NCBI RefSeq assembly: GCF_001043005.1
Contig: NZ_JYKZ01000016.1
Span: 20,161-84,160 of the forward strand
Direction of reading: 5' to 3'
Length of the DNA: 64,000 nucleotides
Origin: Pseudomonas psychrophila
Lineage (GTDB): Bacteria; Pseudomonadota; Gammaproteobacteria; Pseudomonadales; Pseudomonadaceae
Both the position numbers and the translations under genes were made by a program. Below are positions 1 to 9,024 of this stretch, one piece after another. Every line of letters begins with the position of its first letter. Position 1 is the first letter of the stretch. The notes beneath the pieces were generated by a model. The model ran no database searches, was not told where the DNA came from, and was given only the letters and a program-made list of their open reading frames with translations.

Positions 1-81
1 TACAGGCCCTATCTGCTCTGGCTGATTCTGATCGTTGTGACCTTTATTCTTCAGAGCCAAAAAGATGCCGATGAGCTTTAG
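1..81 (+). CDS. Small hydrophobic membrane protein, 3' end only (CbrX-like)
   Basis: Frame 1 is open from the window edge to a TAG at 79-81 and encodes 26 residues: a hydrophobic run (LLWLILIVVTFIL) followed by a polar tail ending in KDADEL. The 5' part lies outside the window. The stop overlaps the beginning of cbrA, so the two are translationally coupled. In pseudomonads a short membrane protein, called CbrX in P. putida work, lies just upstream of cbrA; position and character fit, but the identification is inference from context. Confidence 0.6.
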   Translation, partial: YRPYLLWLILIVVTFILQSQKDADEL

Positions 82-3019
82 CCTGACCCAGATGATCCTG
101 ATCAGCGCCGCCTACCTGGGGGTGCTGTTTGGCGTAGCCTGGATCAGTGAACGCGGCATGATCCCGCGCGCAATCATTCGCCACCCGCTGACCTACACCC
201 TGTCGCTGGGCGTTTATGCCAGTGCCTGGGCGTTTTACGGCACCGTGGGCCTGGCCTACGAATACGGCTACGGCTTTTTATCCAGCTACCTGGGGGTTTC
301 CGGGGCTTTCTTGCTGGCGCCGGTGCTGCTTTACCCCATTTTGAAAATCACCCGCACGTATCAGCTTTCATCCCTGGCTGATCTGTTCGCGTTCCGCTTT
401 CGCAGCACATGGGCCGGGGCGCTGACCACAATCTTCATGCTCATTGGTGTGCTACCGCTGCTCGCCCTGCAGATCCAGGCGGTGGCCGACTCCATCAGCA
501 TCCTCACACGTGAACCCGTACAACACCGCGTCGCCCTGAGCTTTTGTGCGCTGATTACCCTGTTTACGATCTTCTTTGGCTCACGACATATCGCCACCCG
601 TGAAAAACACGAAGGCCTGGTGTTCGCCATCGCCTTTGAGTCGGTCATCAAGCTGATCGCCATTGGCGGCGTAGGGCTCTACGCGCTCTATGGTGTGTTC
701 GACGGTCCGCAACAACTCGAAGTCTGGCTGCTGCAAAACCAGACCGCCCTCGCCGCTCTGCACACCCCTTTGCAAGAAGGACCGTGGCGAACCCTGCTGC
801 TGGTGTTTTTCGCATCGGCCATCGTGATGCCGCACATGTATCACATGACCTTCACTGAGAACCTCAACCCTCGCGGGCTGGTCAGCGCCAGCTGGGGCCT
901 GCCGCTGTTTCTGCTGCTGATGAGCCTCGCCGTGCCGCTGATTTTGTGGGCTGGCCTCAAGCTGGGCGCCACCACCAATCCCGAGTACTTCACCCTAGGT
1001 ATCGGTATAGCCGCAAACAGCAAACCACTTGCACTACTGGCTTATGTTGGCGGGTTATCGGCTTCTAGCGGGCTGATTATCGTCACCACCCTGGCGCTGT
1101 CCGGCATGGCCCTTAACCACCTTGTGTTGCCGCTTTATCAGCCACCTGCCGAGGGCAACATCTACCGCTGGCTGAAGTGGACCCGCCGGGCACTGATCGT
1201 TGCCATCATCATGGCTGGCTATGGTTTTTACCTGCTGCTGGGCGCCGAACAGGACCTGGCCAACCTCGGGATCGTGGCATTTGTCGCGACCTTGCAGTTC
1301 CTGCCGGGCGTGCTCTCCGTACTGTATTGGCCGACCGCCAACCGACGTGGCTTCATTGCCGGGTTGCTGGCAGGGATTCTGGTGTGGATGGCGAGCATGC
1401 TGTTCCCGCTGATCGGCAACTTCCAGGGGTTCTACATCCCGTGGCTGAACATGATTTACGTGCTGGACGATACCAGCTGGCACATGGCAGCCATCGCCTC
1501 ACTGGCAGCCAACGTGCTGATGTTCACCCTGATTTCGCTGTTCACCAACGCCAGCCCCGAAGAGGCCAGCGCTGCCGAAGCGTGCGCTGTCGACAACGTG
1601 CGTCGTCCACAACGACGTGAGCTGCACGCCGCCTCACCGCAAGAGTTCGCCACCCAACTGGCCAAACCTTTGGGCGCCAAGGCCGCACAGAAAGAAGTCG
1701 AACAAGCGCTGCGCGACCTGTTTTTGCCCTTCGATGAACGCCGCCCTTATGCCTTGCGCCGCCTGCGCGACCGCATCGAGGCCAACCTTTCAGGCTTGAT
1801 GGGCCCCAGCGTCGCCCAAGACATGGTCGAAACCTTTTTGCCCTACAAGTCCGGCGGTGAAAACTACGTCACTGAAGACATTCATTTCATCGAAAGCCGG
1901 CTTGAGGACTACCACTCACGCCTGACAGGTCTGGCAGCCGAACTCGACGCCTTGCGCCGTTATCACCGTCAAACCTTGCAAGAGCTGCCCATGGGCGTGT
2001 GCTCGCTGGCCAAGGATCAAGAGATCCTGATGTGGAACAAAGCCATGGAGGAGTTGACCGGCATCCCGGCCCAGCGTGTGGTGGGTTCGCGCCTGAGCAC
2101 TCTGGGAGATCCGTGGCGAGAACTGCTGCAGGGCTTTATCGACCTGCCTGACGAGCACTTGCACAAGCAGCATTTGGCGCTGGATGGCCAGACTCGCTGG
2201 CTCAACCTGCACAAAGCCGCGATCGATGAGCCCCTGGCCCCTGGCAACAGCGGCCTGGTGCTGCTTGTCGAGGATCTGACAGAAACCCAGATGCTCGAAG
2301 ACAAGCTGGTGCATTCCGAGCGGCTGGCCAGCATCGGACGCCTGGCTGCGGGTGTCGCTCACGAAATCGGCAACCCGGTGACCGGCATTGCCTGCCTTGC
2401 GCAAAACCTTCGCGAAGAACGTGAGGACGACAGTGAGCTGACGGAAATCAGCAGCCAGATTCTTGAACAGACCAAACGTATCTCGCGCATCGTCCAGTCC
2501 CTGATGAGCTTCGCCCATGCCGGCAGCCACCAGCACAATGACGAACCCGTCTGTCTGGCCGAAGTGGCCCAGGATGCCATTGGTCTGCTGGCCCTGAACC
2601 GGCGCAATTTCGAGGTGCAGTTCTATAATCTCTGCGACCCGGATCATTGGGTTGAAGGTGACCCGCAGCGACTCGCCCAGGTATTGATCAACCTGCTCTC
2701 GAACGCCCGCGACGCCTCGCCTGCCGGGAGTGCAGTGAGGGTCAAGAGCGAAGCCAGCGAGCACACCGTCGACCTCATTGTGGAAGACGAAGGTACAGGT
2801 ATTCCGAAGAACATCATGGACCGATTGTTCGAACCGTTTTTCACCACCAAGGACCCTGGGGAAGGCACCGGTCTGGGCCTTGCACTGGTCTATTCCATCG
2901 TTGAAGAGCATTATGGACAAATCACCATCGACAGCCCGGCTGACATTCACAGCCAACGCGGAACCCGTATCCGGGTGACACTACCGCGTCATGTCGAAGC
3001 GACGTCCGCTGTGAACTGA
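71..3019 (+). CDS. cbrA: Transporter-linked sensor histidine kinase CbrA
   Basis: Sensor of the CbrAB system that sets carbon/nitrogen balance and amino-acid use. The N-terminal half is a polytopic SLC5-type (sodium/solute symporter-like) membrane domain of roughly 500 residues, followed by a PAS region and a kinase core: H-box with AHEIGNP near residue 764, N-box NLLSNARD near 878, and G-boxes DEGTGIP and GTGLGL. Length (about 982 residues) matches the family. An in-frame ATG at 65 is also possible; ATG 71 is preferred from the family N-terminus (MSFSLTQ) as I recall it. Either start overlaps the stop of the preceding membrane-protein gene. cbrB follows 22 nt later. Confidence 0.96.
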   Translation: MSFSLTQMILISAAYLGVLFGVAWISERGMIPRAIIRHPLTYTLSLGVYASAWAFYGTVGLAYEYGYGFLSSYLGVSGAFLLAPVLLYPILKITRTYQLSSLADLFAFRFRSTWAGALTTIFMLIGVLPLLALQIQAVADSISILTREPVQHRVALSFCALITLFTIFFGSRHIATREKHEGLVFAIAFESVIKLIAIGGVGLYALYGVFDGPQQLEVWLLQNQTALAALHTPLQEGPWRTLLLVFFASAIVMPHMYHMTFTENLNPRGLVSASWGLPLFLLLMSLAVPLILWAGLKLGATTNPEYFTLGIGIAANSKPLALLAYVGGLSASSGLIIVTTLALSGMALNHLVLPLYQPPAEGNIYRWLKWTRRALIVAIIMAGYGFYLLLGAEQDLANLGIVAFVATLQFLPGVLSVLYWPTANRRGFIAGLLAGILVWMASMLFPLIGNFQGFYIPWLNMIYVLDDTSWHMAAIASLAANVLMFTLISLFTNASPEEASAAEACAVDNVRRPQRRELHAASPQEFATQLAKPLGAKAAQKEVEQALRDLFLPFDERRPYALRRLRDRIEANLSGLMGPSVAQDMVETFLPYKSGGENYVTEDIHFIESRLEDYHSRLTGLAAELDALRRYHRQTLQELPMGVCSLAKDQEILMWNKAMEELTGIPAQRVVGSRLSTLGDPWRELLQGFIDLPDEHLHKQHLALDGQTRWLNLHKAAIDEPLAPGNSGLVLLVEDLTETQMLEDKLVHSERLASIGRLAAGVAHEIGNPVTGIACLAQNLREEREDDSELTEISSQILEQTKRISRIVQSLMSFAHAGSHQHNDEPVCLAEVAQDAIGLLALNRRNFEVQFYNLCDPDHWVEGDPQRLAQVLINLLSNARDASPAGSAVRVKSEASEHTVDLIVEDEGTGIPKNIMDRLFEPFFTTKDPGEGTGLGLALVYSIVEEHYGQITIDSPADIHSQRGTRIRVTLPRHVEATSAVN

Positions 3020-3041
3020 GACCGTCGAGAGAACCGAATCA

Positions 3042-4475
3042 ATGCCGCATATTTTGATCGTCGAAGATGAAACCATCATCCGCTCCGCGTTACGCCGTTT
3101 ACTGGAGCGTAACCAGTACCAAGTCAGCGAGGCTGGCTCGGTGCAAGAAGCACAGGAGCGTTTCAGCATCCCCTCGTTCGACTTGATTGTCAGCGATCTG
3201 CGCCTGCCAGGCGCTCCGGGTACCGAGCTGATCAAGCTCGGTCAAGGCAAGCCGGTGCTGATCATGACCAGCTATGCCAGTCTGCGCTCGGCCGTTGACT
3301 CGATGAAAATGGGCGCTGTCGACTACATCGCCAAGCCCTTTGATCACGACGAAATGCTCCAAGCGGTGGCGCGCATTCTGCGTGATCGGCAAAACCTCCA
3401 GAGTGTGCCTGCAGAGCGCCCTGCCAAACCGGGTATCGCCGACAAAAATGCTGTGGATAACAGCAACGGGGAAATCGGCATCATTGGTTCGTGCCCACCG
3501 ATGCTGGACATGTACAGCAAGATCCGAAAAGTCGCGCCAACCGACTCCAATGTATTGATTCAGGGTGAATCCGGGACGGGTAAAGAGCTGGTCGCGCGCG
3601 CCCTGCACAACCTCTCCAGGCGTGCCAAGGCACCGATGATTTCGGTGAACTGCGCAGCTATTCCCGAATCGCTGATCGAGTCCGAGCTGTTTGGTCACGA
3701 AAAAGGGGCGTTTACCGGCGCCAGCGCTGGCCGTGCCGGCCTGGTTGAAGCCGCCGACGGCGGTACGCTGTTCCTCGATGAAATCGGCGAACTGCCACTT
3801 GAGGCACAAGCCCGCCTGCTTCGCGTACTGCAAGAAGGCGAGATTCGCCGCGTAGGTTCTGTGCAGTCGCAAAAGGTTGATGTGCGCCTGATTGCCGCGA
3901 CTCACCGTGACCTGAAAAGCCTGGCCAAAGTAGGTCAGTTCCGCGAAGACTTGTACTACCGACTGCACGTCATCGCGTTAAAACTGCCTGCTTTGCGCGA
4001 ACGTGGCGCCGACGTTAACGAAATTGCCCACGCGTTCCTCGCTCGCCAAAGCGCCCGCGTAGGCCGTACTGACCTGACGTTCGCCCCCGATGCTGAACGG
4101 GCAATCAGTCATTACTCCTGGCCGGGTAACGTTCGCGAACTGGAAAACGCGGTGGAGCGAGCGGTGATCCTGTGTGAAAGCCCTGAAATCTCGGCTGAGC
4201 TCCTGGGCATCGATATTGAGCTGAGCGACCTGCAAGACGATGATTTTATTGGCCTGGCCCCACAGCAGAGCATCGTCAACGGTAACACCAGCCTTGATCC
4301 GACCGAGGATCTGTCACTGGAAGATTACTTCCAGCACTTCGTGCTTGAGCACCAGGACCACATGACCGAGACCGAACTGGCCCGCAAACTGGGGGTCAGC
4401 CGCAAGTGCTTGTGGGAACGGCGCCAGCGCCTGGGCATTCCTCGACGCAAAACCGGTGTGCCAAGCGAAGGCTAG
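3042..4475 (+). CDS. cbrB: Sigma54-dependent response regulator CbrB
   Basis: NtrC-family activator partnered with CbrA. Receiver domain with acceptor Asp about residue 52 (in LIVSDLRLP), central AAA+ domain with Walker A GESGTGKE, the sigma54-contacting GAFTGA loop and Walker B LFLDEIGEL, and a C-terminal Fis-type helix-turn-helix (ELARKLGVSRKCLWERR). 477 residues, standard for the family. Its best known target, the sRNA CrcZ, lies directly downstream with an evident CbrB palindrome and sigma54 promoter. The gene is followed by an intrinsic terminator at 4531-4567. Confidence 0.97.
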   Translation: MPHILIVEDETIIRSALRRLLERNQYQVSEAGSVQEAQERFSIPSFDLIVSDLRLPGAPGTELIKLGQGKPVLIMTSYASLRSAVDSMKMGAVDYIAKPFDHDEMLQAVARILRDRQNLQSVPAERPAKPGIADKNAVDNSNGEIGIIGSCPPMLDMYSKIRKVAPTDSNVLIQGESGTGKELVARALHNLSRRAKAPMISVNCAAIPESLIESELFGHEKGAFTGASAGRAGLVEAADGGTLFLDEIGELPLEAQARLLRVLQEGEIRRVGSVQSQKVDVRLIAATHRDLKSLAKVGQFREDLYYRLHVIALKLPALRERGADVNEIAHAFLARQSARVGRTDLTFAPDAERAISHYSWPGNVRELENAVERAVILCESPEISAELLGIDIELSDLQDDDFIGLAPQQSIVNGNTSLDPTEDLSLEDYFQHFVLEHQDHMTETELARKLGVSRKCLWERRQRLGIPRRKTGVPSEG

Positions 4476-4504
4476 GTAACACAGCCAAGCAAATGTGAAA
4501 AAAC

Positions 4505-4530
4505 TGTTACCTCAGTTAAATCACGTAACA
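4505..4530 (+). promoter_or_regulatory. CbrB upstream activating site for crcZ
   Basis: TGTTAC (4505-4510), 14 nt, GTAACA (4525-4530): an exact inverted repeat about 100 nt upstream of the -24 element. TGTTAC-N14-GTAACA is the arrangement I recall for the CbrB operator of crcZ in P. aeruginosa. Another GTAACA half-site lies at 4476-4481, just after the cbrB stop. Confidence 0.8.
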
Positions 4531-4568
4531 AAAGCCGGGTCTTACGGTAACGATGACCCGGCTTTTTT
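4531..4568 (+). terminator. Intrinsic terminator of cbrAB
   Basis: Stem AAAGCCGGGTC (4531-4541) pairs with GACCCGGCTTT (4555-4565), followed by a T8 run. It lies between the CbrB operator and the crcZ promoter, separating cbrB transcription from crcZ. Confidence 0.9.
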
Positions 4569-4626
4569 TTGCCTTGAAAAAAGTAAAAACCCCGAAAACG
4601 CCTTATTTTGCTGGCCCTCGTAAAAG

Positions 4627-4644
4627 TTGGCACGACCCCTGCTA
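4627..4644 (+). promoter_or_regulatory. Sigma54 (-24/-12) promoter of crcZ
   Basis: TTGGCAC (4627-4633), N5, CTGCT (4639-4643). GG at 4629-4630 and GC at 4641-4642 are 12 nt apart as sigma54 requires. Transcription should start near 4654. Confidence 0.85.
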
Positions 4645-4653
4645 TATGTATCC

Positions 4654-5018
4654 GTACAAGAACAATAAGAATCACAGCAACACACAATAAAAATAAGACG
4701 TATCGGCTCACGCATAACAAGAACAACACGGCGGAGGCGCAGCTAACTGATTGTTTTGGAGAGGCGTTGTAAATGGGGCTTGCCCCACGACTAGGCAGAG
4801 AACAACAAAAACTGCACTTAAAGCAGAGCCTGAACTAGTTGGATCATTGATCACATCAACACAGCGACCAAAGCAATCCGTTTGCTCTTATCTCCCGATT
4901 GGGAGGGTTACTCAGGCAAGACCTCTGTAACCAGGGCGATTAACAAAAACAAAAAGCCCGCAATCAATAATAAAAATAGAGCATGCAACTAATTCTGGGG
5001 GAGCTTCGGCTCCCCTTG
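4654..5018 (+). ncRNA. crcZ: CrcZ small RNA (Hfq/Crc sponge)
   Basis: Position (cbrB-pcnB gap), a sigma54 promoter and repeated A-rich catabolite-activity motifs identify CrcZ, which titrates Hfq/Crc and relieves carbon catabolite repression. I count about six A-rich AAnAAnAA clusters: 4656-4671, 4682-4697, 4716-4728, 4798-4812, 4942-4956 and 4961-4978. The 3' end is placed at the hairpin GGGGAGC-TTCG-GCTCCCC (4998-5015); its T-tract is short, so the end is approximate. Predicted length about 365 nt, close to the 370-400 nt reported in other pseudomonads. Confidence 0.88.
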
Positions 5019-5143
5019 TGGTTCCTGCGATTCAGAAAAAACTCCCACGGCTCTACCTCACCACTCTTGCAGCTTTTTTTGCCTATTGCCTGCAGCTTCG
5101 CTCACAAGAGCGACTCAGCGTCCTACACCATCCCCTGACTAAA

Positions 5144-5152
5144 TGCTAGAAT
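5144..5152 (+). promoter_or_regulatory. Probable extended -10 promoter of pcnB
   Basis: TGCTAGAAT is an extended -10 element about 62 nt before the pcnB ATG. No convincing -35 box is visible. Apart from a T-rich stretch near 5072-5079, nothing else stands out between CrcZ and pcnB. Confidence 0.45.
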
Positions 5153-5213
5153 CCCCGCCCATCATGCGGTCATTCTTCGTTTTGGCCGAACATTCCTTCA
5201 AACAGTGCATCCC

Positions 5214-6608
5214 ATGCTGAAGAAGCTGTTCCAGTCATTCCGTTCTCCCAAGCGTCGTACGCAACAACTGCGCAGCACCCCTGAAGTGCTCAACAGCAGC
5301 CAACATTCGCTGCAACGTGCCCAGTTCAGCCGCTACGCGGTCAACATTGTCGAGCGCCTGCAGAACGCCGGTTACCAGGCCTATCTGGTAGGCGGTTGCG
5401 TACGCGACATGCTGCTCAACATCACGCCAAAAGACTTTGACGTCGCCACAAGCGCCACGCCTGAACAAGTGCGCGCCGAGTTTCGTAATGCGCGAATCAT
5501 CGGTCGACGTTTCAAGTTGGTGCACATCCACTTTGGTCGCGAAATCATTGAAGTCGCCACCTTCCGTGCCAATCACCCGCAAAACGACGAAGAGGAAGAC
5601 AGCAACCAGTCCTCACGCAACGAAAGCGGGCGCATCTTGCGCGACAACGTTTACGGCACACTTGAAGAAGACGCCCAGCGTCGTGACTTCACGATCAATG
5701 CCCTGTACTACGACCCGGTCAGCGAGCGCATCCTCGATTACGCCAATGGCGTACACGATATTCGCAACCGCTTGCTGCGCCTGATTGGCGATCCGCAACA
5801 GCGCTATCAGGAAGACCCGGTACGCATGCTGCGCGCAGTGCGTTTTGCGGCCAAACTCAACTTTGGCATCGAAAAACACACCGCCGAGCCGATTCGCGAA
5901 CTGGCGCCAATGCTGCGTGAAATTCCGTCTGCGCGGTTGTTCGAAGAAGTCCTCAAGCTGTTCCTCTCGGGTAACGCTTCAGACACCTTCGAAATGCTGG
6001 TTGACCTGCAATTGTTCGATCCTCTGTTCCCGGCCAGCGCCGAAGCACTGGAACACAATCCGACGTACACCCACACCCTGATCAGCGAAGCCTTGCGCAA
6101 CACCGATCTGCGGATCAAACAGGGCAAACCGGTAACCCCGGCCTTCCTGTTTGCTGCCTTGCTCTGGCCTGCCCTGCCGGCCCGTGTATTGCGTCTGCAA
6201 GATCAAGGCATGCCGCCCATTCCTGCGATGCAGGAAGCCGCGCACGAACTGATCGCCGAACAGTGCCAGCGCATTGCCATTCCCAAGCGTTTCACCATGC
6301 CGATCCGCGAGATCTGGGACATGCAGGAGCGCCTGCCACGTCGCAGCGGCAAACGCGCCGACATGTTGCTCGACAACCCGCGCTTCCGTGCCGGCTATGA
6401 CTTCTTGCTGTTGCGTGAAAGCGCAGGCGAGCAGACCAATGGGCTGGGCGAGTGGTGGACCGACTATCAGGACGCCAATGACAGCGGTCGCCGCGACATG
6501 ATTCGCGACCTGAGCAACGCCAAGGATGACGGCACCGGCCCTGCACCGCGTAAACGTCGCCGCACCAGCGGTGCCAAGCGCAAACGTAGCGCCGCAGCGG
6601 ACGAGTAA
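5214..6608 (+). CDS. pcnB: Poly(A) polymerase I
   Basis: Adds 3' poly(A) tails to RNAs and so promotes decay. The nucleotidyltransferase core shows YLVGGCVRDMLL near residue 57 and the metal-binding DFD (KDFDVATS) near residue 76, then the RNA-binding region (DPVRMLRAVRFAAKL). The C-terminus is strongly basic (RKRRRTSGAKRKRS), typical of PcnB rather than CCA-adding enzyme. ATG 5214 is preferred over the in-frame GTG at 5205; neither has a strong Shine-Dalgarno. folK begins 3 nt after the stop, so the two are an operon. Confidence 0.95.
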   Translation: MLKKLFQSFRSPKRRTQQLRSTPEVLNSSQHSLQRAQFSRYAVNIVERLQNAGYQAYLVGGCVRDMLLNITPKDFDVATSATPEQVRAEFRNARIIGRRFKLVHIHFGREIIEVATFRANHPQNDEEEDSNQSSRNESGRILRDNVYGTLEEDAQRRDFTINALYYDPVSERILDYANGVHDIRNRLLRLIGDPQQRYQEDPVRMLRAVRFAAKLNFGIEKHTAEPIRELAPMLREIPSARLFEEVLKLFLSGNASDTFEMLVDLQLFDPLFPASAEALEHNPTYTHTLISEALRNTDLRIKQGKPVTPAFLFAALLWPALPARVLRLQDQGMPPIPAMQEAAHELIAEQCQRIAIPKRFTMPIREIWDMQERLPRRSGKRADMLLDNPRFRAGYDFLLLRESAGEQTNGLGEWWTDYQDANDSGRRDMIRDLSNAKDDGTGPAPRKRRRTSGAKRKRSAAADE

Positions 6609-6611
6609 GCG

Positions 6612-7094
6612 ATGGAGCGTGTCTACATTGGAATGGGCAGTAACCTGGCTGACCCTGAAGATCAATTGCGCAGTGCCGTCCAGGCACTGGCGCAATTACC
6701 TGACTCCCGATTCGTTGGGGTTTCAGGGTTTTACCAAAGCGATTCATTGCTGCCCGGTCAGCCGCGTTACACCAACGCCGTGGCCGCCATTGACAGTACG
6801 CTGCCACCCCTGGATCTGCTCGATGCGCTGCAAGCCATTGAGCTTGATCAAGGTCGCGAACGCCACGAACGCTGGGGCCCTCGCACGCTGGATCTCGACA
6901 TTTTGCTGTTTGGCGATCGCCTGATCGACGAACCTCGCCTCCAAGTCCCGCACTACCACATGCACGCCCGGCCTTTTGTGCTCTACCCACTGGCCGAACT
7001 GGCGCCAGCATCGCTAAAACTGGCCGATGGCCGAAGCCTGTCGCAATTGCTGGCCGACTGCCCATTCATCGGGCTTGAGCGCATCACCGCTTAA
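6612..7094 (+). CDS. folK: 2-amino-4-hydroxy-6-hydroxymethyldihydropteridine pyrophosphokinase
   Basis: HPPK of folate synthesis: transfers pyrophosphate from ATP to 6-hydroxymethyl-dihydropterin, giving the substrate of FolP (encoded at 29922-30773). N-terminal GMGSNLADP and the family signature RWGPRTLDLDILLFG are present. 160 residues, normal length. It starts 3 nt after pcnB and is followed by a structured 220-nt gap before panB. Confidence 0.95.
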   Translation: MERVYIGMGSNLADPEDQLRSAVQALAQLPDSRFVGVSGFYQSDSLLPGQPRYTNAVAAIDSTLPPLDLLDALQAIELDQGRERHERWGPRTLDLDILLFGDRLIDEPRLQVPHYHMHARPFVLYPLAELAPASLKLADGRSLSQLLADCPFIGLERITA

Positions 7095-7115
7095 GCTGAA
7101 TCGAATCAATACCCG

Positions 7116-7138
7116 GGTAACACCTTTGCGGTAACACC
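7116..7138 (+). repeat. Direct repeat GGTAACACC x2 between folK and panB
   Basis: GGTAACACC occurs at 7116-7124 and 7130-7138. With flanking CCGGGT/ACCCGG the segment can also fold as a hairpin. It contains two GTAACA cores like the half-sites at the crcZ operator, but no sigma54 promoter is visible nearby, so any CbrB link is only a thought. Confidence 0.4.
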
Positions 7139-7211
7139 CGGAATTGACTTCCAGTGTCCTCGTCACGACTATAGGCATCCCGCTGCCATCCACAGGATGG
7201 CGCAATGTGAA

Positions 7212-7251
7212 AACAGGCTTTATAAGCGCCCTCTATAAAGGCGTGCCTGTT
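7212..7251 (+). promoter_or_regulatory. Long stem-loop in the panB leader
   Basis: AACAGGC (7212-7218) pairs with GCCTGTT (7245-7251), and the inner TTTATA (7219-7224) with TATAAA (7234-7239), giving a nested hairpin 65 nt before the panB start. No T-run follows, so it is not a simple terminator; a leader structure or operator is possible. Confidence 0.4.
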
Positions 7252-7315
7252 CATAACGATGAATCACACGCGTTACTCGCAGTGGTTATCACACTGCCTG
7301 ACGAGGATCCTTTTC

Positions 7316-8116
7316 ATGCCAGCTATTACCCTGACCACCCTGCAAAGCCTTAAGCAGAAGGGTGAAAAAATCACCATGCTGACGTGCTATGACGCCACCT
7401 TCGCCCACGCCTGCAATCAGGCCGGTGTTGAAGTGCTATTGGTAGGCGACTCCCTGGGCATGGTTCTACAAGGGCATGACAGCACATTGCCTGTGACGAC
7501 CGCCGAAATGGCTTACCACGTGGCCTGCGTCAAACGCGGCAACCAGGATGCGCTGATTCTCGCGGACATGGCCTTCATGGCGAATGCGACCCTGGAACAA
7601 AGCCTGAACAACAGTGCGCTGCTGATGAAAGCCGGCGCACACATGGTCAAAGTCGAAGGCGCCGTGTGGCTCGCCGAATCGATCCGCGCCATGACCGAGC
7701 GCGGTATCCCTGTATGCGCGCACATGGGCCTGACCCCGCAGACAGTGAACGTGCTGGGCGGTTACAAAGTTCAGGGACGCAACGAAAACCAGGCGCGCCA
7801 GATGCGTGCTGATGCCATTGCCCTGGAGCAAGCAGGCGCAGCCATGCTGCTGCTTGAATGCGTACCGAGCGAACTGGCCGCTGAAATCACCCACGCGGTA
7901 AAAATCCCGGTGATCGGCATTGGTGCAGGCAGTGACACAGACGGCCAGGTCCTGGTTCTGCACGACATGCTCGGCCTTTCTCTGACCGGGCGCGTGCCCA
8001 AGTTCGTGAAAAACTTCATGACCGGCCAGCCTGACATCCAGTCCGCCCTGAGTGCCTACGTAACAGAAGTCAAAGCCGTCAGTTTTCCTGCTACCGAACA
8101 CGGGTTCTCTGCATGA
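7316..8116 (+). CDS. panB: 3-methyl-2-oxobutanoate hydroxymethyltransferase
   Basis: First committed step of pantothenate synthesis: ketoisovalerate plus methylene-THF gives ketopantoate. Shows VGDSLGMVLQGHDSTLPVT with the Mg-binding Asp, and the conserved GIPVCAHMGLTPQ block. ATG 7316 is chosen because it follows GAGGATCC at good spacing and gives the family length of 266 residues; an upstream in-frame ATG at 7259 would add a non-conserved extension. It overlaps panC by 4 nt (ATGA). Confidence 0.96.
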   Translation: MPAITLTTLQSLKQKGEKITMLTCYDATFAHACNQAGVEVLLVGDSLGMVLQGHDSTLPVTTAEMAYHVACVKRGNQDALILADMAFMANATLEQSLNNSALLMKAGAHMVKVEGAVWLAESIRAMTERGIPVCAHMGLTPQTVNVLGGYKVQGRNENQARQMRADAIALEQAGAAMLLLECVPSELAAEITHAVKIPVIGIGAGSDTDGQVLVLHDMLGLSLTGRVPKFVKNFMTGQPDIQSALSAYVTEVKAVSFPATEHGFSA

Positions 8117-8973
8117 ACACAGTTAAAACCGTTCGCGAGTTGCGCGCCGTTATCGCCCGCGCACGTCGTGAAGGCAAACAAATAGCCCTGGTTCCGACCA
8201 TGGGCAATCTGCACAGCGGTCATGGCGCTCTCGTCACCACCGCCGCGCAACAGGCTGACTTTGTGGTGGCGAGCATTTTTGTGAACCCGCTGCAATTTGG
8301 TGCCAACGAAGATCTCGCCACCTATCCGCGCACACTGGCTGCCGATCAGGAAAGACTCCTGCAGGCGGGCTGCCACTTGCTGTTCGCCCCGACCGTCGAG
8401 GAGATGTACCCCAACGGCATGGAGGGCCTGACACGTGTTACCGCCGCCAAGCTGAGCAATGAGCTGTGCGGCAGCCGCCGTCCGGGGCATTTCGATGGCG
8501 TGACCACTGTTGTCAGTAAACTGTTCAACATGGTTCAGCCTGATCTGGCGATCTTTGGGCAAAAAGACTACCAACAGTTGGCTGTCATTCGCGCAATGGT
8601 CAACGACCTCAACTTTCCGGTCCAGATCATCAGCGAACCGACCGTACGCGCCGAAGACGGTCTGGCCCTGTCTTCGCGCAATGGCTACTTGAGCGAAGAA
8701 CAGCGAGCCCTGGCACCAGCGCTGTACCGCCATCTGAGCGAGATGGCCCACGCCATTGAAGCCGGTGAGCGCGATTACCCGGCGCTGATCAGTCAGCACC
8801 TGGCGCAGATCGAAGCGATTGGTTTTCGTCCCGACTACCTGGAAGTGCGTCACGCGCAGACCTTGCTCCCGGCGCAATCCACTGATCGCGATCTGGTGAT
8901 TCTGGTCGCAGCTTTTATGGGCGCCACCCGTTTAATCGACAACGTGCACTTAAACCTCGACAGCGCACTCTGA
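8113..8973 (+). CDS. panC: Pantothenate synthetase
   Basis: ATP-dependent condensation of pantoate and beta-alanine. Nucleotidyl-transferase fold with PTMGNLHSGH (HIGH-like motif) near the N-terminus, then FGQKDYQQLAVIR and SSRNGYLS, both typical. 286 residues. Coupled to panB by an ATGA overlap. The aspartate decarboxylase gene panD, which I recall following panC in P. aeruginosa, is not here; only 263 nt separate panC from pgi. Confidence 0.96.
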   Translation: MNTVKTVRELRAVIARARREGKQIALVPTMGNLHSGHGALVTTAAQQADFVVASIFVNPLQFGANEDLATYPRTLAADQERLLQAGCHLLFAPTVEEMYPNGMEGLTRVTAAKLSNELCGSRRPGHFDGVTTVVSKLFNMVQPDLAIFGQKDYQQLAVIRAMVNDLNFPVQIISEPTVRAEDGLALSSRNGYLSEEQRALAPALYRHLSEMAHAIEAGERDYPALISQHLAQIEAIGFRPDYLEVRHAQTLLPAQSTDRDLVILVAAFMGATRLIDNVHLNLDSAL

Positions 8974-9024
8974 CAGAGCTGCCTGTGCGGAACCGCGGAA
9001 TGACCCGCACCCAACAAGAAACAC

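Noticed and set aside
7144..7353. 69-codon frame across the panB leader
   Set aside because: Runs into panB out of frame; no start signal; the region is better explained as a structured leader.
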